NCBI GenBank assembly: GCA_016719785.1
Contig: JADJYJ010000001.1
Location: 682,001 to 746,000 of the forward strand
From: Candidatus Amarolinea dominans
GTDB lineage: Bacteria > Chloroflexota > Anaerolineae > SSC4 > Amarolineaceae
Direction: 5' to 3'
Length of the DNA stretch: 64,000 bases
The first letter of the stretch is position 1. Each line of letters opens with the position of its first letter. Of the stretch, positions 61,653-64,000 are shown in pieces. The notes under the pieces were generated by a model. The model saw nothing but the letters and a program-made list of their open reading frames with translations. It made no database searches and had not been told where the DNA came from. Both the position numbers and the translations under genes were made by a program.

Positions 61653-64000
61653 ATGAAACGCTCACGTTGGATTCCGTTCGTCGTCGCATTGCTCCTCACA
61701 TCGTTCCTGCTCACCCATCATTCGAACCCGAGCGACGCGGCGCCGTCTTTGGCCGGCGCGCCTGTCGGGTCATCTGTGGTATCACAACCGGCCTGGCGCA
61801 GCGGCGGCCCCTACGATGCCAGCCAACAACCGATTGCCATTGGCGACGTGGCCGCGTCGCCGGCCTACGCCAGCGATGGCACCCTGTTCGCCGCCGGGCA
61901 AAGCGGCGTCTACCAAACCACCGACCGCGGGACGAGTTGGCAGGTCGCGCTGCCGCTGCCCGCACGCGGCGACCATGCCCAGGCCACCCATGTGCGTATT
62001 TCGCCCGGCTATGCCACCGACGGCACGGTGTTTGCCACCTTTGTCAATGGCGCCACCTGGGTGTACGGCCTGGTCAAATCCACCGACCGCGGTCAAACCT
62101 GGACGTTCGACACCAGCCACGGCGAGATGCGTGCCCTGGCCCTTTCGCCCGCCTATCTGACCGATGCCACGCTGTGGACGGCCAGGGGTGACGAGGTCTT
62201 CAAGTCAACCGATGGCGGCGCCGCCTGGTCGCCCTATCGCCTGGCGCCGCCCGGCGATAGCTTCGACGTGTTCAACCTCGCGGTTTCGCCCGCGTTTGCC
62301 AGCGATCATACCCTGTTCGCCACCGGCTATGGCGCCACGCGGCGCAGCACGGATGGCGGGCAGACCTGGGCCAGCGTGGGCGGCTATGCGCCCGGCTATG
62401 GCGTGGCTGTTTCCCCGCTCTACGCGCAGGACAACACCGCGTGGACCACCTATCGTTTCATCGAATCGCCCGGTGACGGCACGCCGGAGAGTGCGGTACA
62501 GCGCACGACCAACCGCGGCGCCTCGTGGGCGCTCACCGCGACCGGGTTGCCCGGCGATTATGAGCCATTTGCGCGCAGCCTGGCGGTGTCGCCCGCCTAC
62601 GCGAACGACCGCACGCTCTTCACCGCGCTCGGCGGCCAGTTGGTTTCTGGTCTCTCCCACAGCCTGTTTCGCAGCCTGGACAGCGGCAGCACCTGGCTCG
62701 ATCTTGGCCCTGCGCCCGGCAATCCGGATACCCACGCCCTGGCTGTCACCTCGACGGCGCTCGATGGATTGATGACCCATGTCGCCACGTCGGCCGGCGT
62801 CTGGCACTTCGGCGGTTTGTGCGAGGAGCGCCTGGTCAACGGCGGCTTCGAGTACGACGCGGCCTGGCGCTTCCCCCAGACGCCCCATCCGGCCGCTTAC
62901 AGCACCCGCGTGGTGCGCAGCGGTCAACGCAGCGGCCGCAGCGGCATTGACCAGGGCCGCGATGTCTACAGCTACTCCAGCGCGTCGCAGACCGTTGCCC
63001 TGCCGGCGGGCGCCAACATCACCCTGACCCTGTGGTGGTACCCGGTCTCGGCCGAGGTCAACCTGCGGACGCCCGGCGATGCCCCTGCTCCGGGCGCGGC
63101 CGCCCTGACCTGGGAAACGCCCCTGGCCGGCGATCGCCAGTATGTGCTGATTCTCGACAGCAACGGCGCCATTCTGCGCACCCTGCTGTGGACGCGCAGC
63201 AATGCCCGCGCCTGGCAGCGGCTGGACGCCAACCTGGGCGACTTTGCCGGCCGCACCGTGCAGGTCCACTTCGGCACGTTCAACGATGGCGACGGTCGTA
63301 GCACGGCCATGTATGTGGACGACGCGTCGCTCATCGCGTGCGCGCCGAGCGTCAGCAGCAGTCACTTGCCGTTCGCCCCCAACCGTCTCGCACTCAATCC
63401 TCCCCCGACGCCCACCCCCACGCCGACCCCCACGCCGACTGTGCCGCCCAACCTCCTGCAAACGCGCTACCTGCGCTCGTTGGTGACCGCGCCCGGCGAG
63501 GGCGGCGCGCTCTACGGCCTGACCAACGAAGGCTACCTGGTGCGGAGTGATGATCGCGGCGAGAACTGGAGTTACCTGCCGCTGCCGGCGCTCATCAGCG
63601 GCGCGCCGCTGCGCAGCCGCGGCTACATCGGCATGGACTACAATCACCCGCAGACGCTCTACATCGGCGCCAGTTATCAGGGTTTGTGGCGCAGCACAGA
63701 CGCCGGCACGTCTTGGGCCAGGCGCAGCGATATTCAGGCCGGGCCGGTCACCGTCAGCCTGGACAATCCCGATCAACTTTTTGCCGGCGTGCCCTGGTCG
63801 AGCGCCATGCAAACGGCGCTCGTCACCAGCACCGACGGCGGCCTGACCTGGGCAGAGGCGGGCATGGGTCTGAATGGCGACGTGACCAGTCCCATCGTGA
63901 TTGACCCGCAGGCGCATAACGTCATGTTCCTCATCACGAGCACAGGGACCGCGCGGCGGCGCCACCCTCTACCGCACCACCGCGGCCATCTGGGAGCCGC
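61653..64000 (+). CDS. Secreted BNR/Asp-box repeat protein, truncated by the window edge
   Basis: At least 782 codons. Signal peptide (MKRSRWIPFVVALLLTSFLL), then multiple Asp-box units (STDRGQTWTF, STDGGAAWSP, STDGGQTWAS, TTNRGASWAL, SLDSGSTWLD), a beta-sandwich domain (GGLCEERLVNGGFEYDAAWR), the local motif SSHLPFAPNRL, a PTPTPTPTPT linker and a second BNR part (RSDDRGENWSY, STDAGTSWAR, STDGGLTWAE). The frame appears to slip near 63945-63955: the other frame then reads GGATLYRTTAAIWEP, a proper repeat continuation. GGGAGG lies 6 bp before the ATG. Extracellular adhesion or glycan-binding is likely; the family is the same as the 9958-11217 protein. Confidence 0.8.
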   Translation, partial: MKRSRWIPFVVALLLTSFLLTHHSNPSDAAPSLAGAPVGSSVVSQPAWRSGGPYDASQQPIAIGDVAASPAYASDGTLFAAGQSGVYQTTDRGTSWQVALPLPARGDHAQATHVRISPGYATDGTVFATFVNGATWVYGLVKSTDRGQTWTFDTSHGEMRALALSPAYLTDATLWTARGDEVFKSTDGGAAWSPYRLAPPGDSFDVFNLAVSPAFASDHTLFATGYGATRRSTDGGQTWASVGGYAPGYGVAVSPLYAQDNTAWTTYRFIESPGDGTPESAVQRTTNRGASWALTATGLPGDYEPFARSLAVSPAYANDRTLFTALGGQLVSGLSHSLFRSLDSGSTWLDLGPAPGNPDTHALAVTSTALDGLMTHVATSAGVWHFGGLCEERLVNGGFEYDAAWRFPQTPHPAAYSTRVVRSGQRSGRSGIDQGRDVYSYSSASQTVALPAGANITLTLWWYPVSAEVNLRTPGDAPAPGAAALTWETPLAGDRQYVLILDSNGAILRTLLWTRSNARAWQRLDANLGDFAGRTVQVHFGTFNDGDGRSTAMYVDDASLIACAPSVSSSHLPFAPNRLALNPPPTPTPTPTPTPTVPPNLLQTRYLRSLVTAPGEGGALYGLTNEGYLVRSDDRGENWSYLPLPALISGAPLRSRGYIGMDYNHPQTLYIGASYQGLWRSTDAGTSWARRSDIQAGPVTVSLDNPDQLFAGVPWSSAMQTALVTSTDGGLTWAEAGMGLNGDVTSPIVIDPQAHNVMFLITSTGTARRRHPLPHHRGHLGA

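Noticed and set aside
62205..63965. Minus-strand open frame of 586 codons near the right edge
   Set aside because: The plus strand encodes a continuous Asp-box protein with signal peptide and ribosome-binding site that runs off the edge.

Overview
The window is 64 kb of GC-rich bacterial chromosome. It probably comes from a Chloroflexota lineage of the Anaerolineae/Caldilineae type. I infer this from the style of the proteins, not from a marker gene: secreted proteins with Thr-Pro 'TPTPTP' linkers, BNR/LVIVD repeat exoproteins, a dockerin-tagged glycosidase without a visible scaffoldin, a YidE/AspT-type transporter, and many dispersed intergenic repeats. I found no rRNA, tRNA or CRISPR array.

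Layout. 0-6.2 kb (minus strand): a small-molecule catabolism/transport block with an SDR oxidoreductase, a ThDP enzyme, a UMF1-type MFS permease, a Zn alcohol dehydrogenase and a frameshifted TauE/SafE permease. 6.4-8.9 kb: an alpha/beta hydrolase and a YidE/AspT-family transporter. 9-17.4 kb: an exoprotein island (decayed glycosidase-like gene, BNR protein, LVIVD-repeat protein, subtilisin-like protease) with tandem and palindromic repeats. 17.8-24.7 kb: a phosphate module, pstS-pstC-pstA-pstB-phoU, then a CYTH-CHAD protein and a thioredoxin-type arsenate reductase.

25-34 kb is a defence island. A PLD-SNF2 helicase, a DUF3800 gene (frameshifted) and an N6-adenine methyltransferase look like a split type ISP-like restriction system. 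An RHH/HNH module sits at its end between duplicated copies of the methyltransferase 3' end. 34-42.8 kb holds housekeeping and secreted genes: a CrtC/AttH-like lipocalin protein, an SDR, a histidine phosphatase, PolX, a VapBC pair placed between two copies of a dockerin-coding gene end, and a GH18-dockerin protein.

42.8-50.2 kb is the most unusual region. It encodes a CHAT caspase-like protease with a zinc ribbon inserted between its catalytic His and Cys, a Trypco2 protein, a membrane SPFH-like protein, two tail genes of unknown function, and three ORFs that share one small helical adaptor-like domain. The block is bracketed by 0.65-kb direct repeats carrying an RHH-DUF2442 pair and by remnants of a caspase-family gene. 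I read it as a candidate CHAT-effector conflict (immune or suicide) system of the effector-associated-domain/Trypco class.

50-64 kb: a large surface protein with a C-terminal anchor, a PhoR/PhoB-type two-component pair that could control the pst operon, a protein of unknown function, a degenerate sensor kinase next to a VTT membrane protein, a membrane-bound Fe-S/CCG-domain reductase, a MITE-like element, and a BNR exoprotein running off the right edge. Several genes show single-base frame breaks. Some may be true decay and some may be sequencing error.
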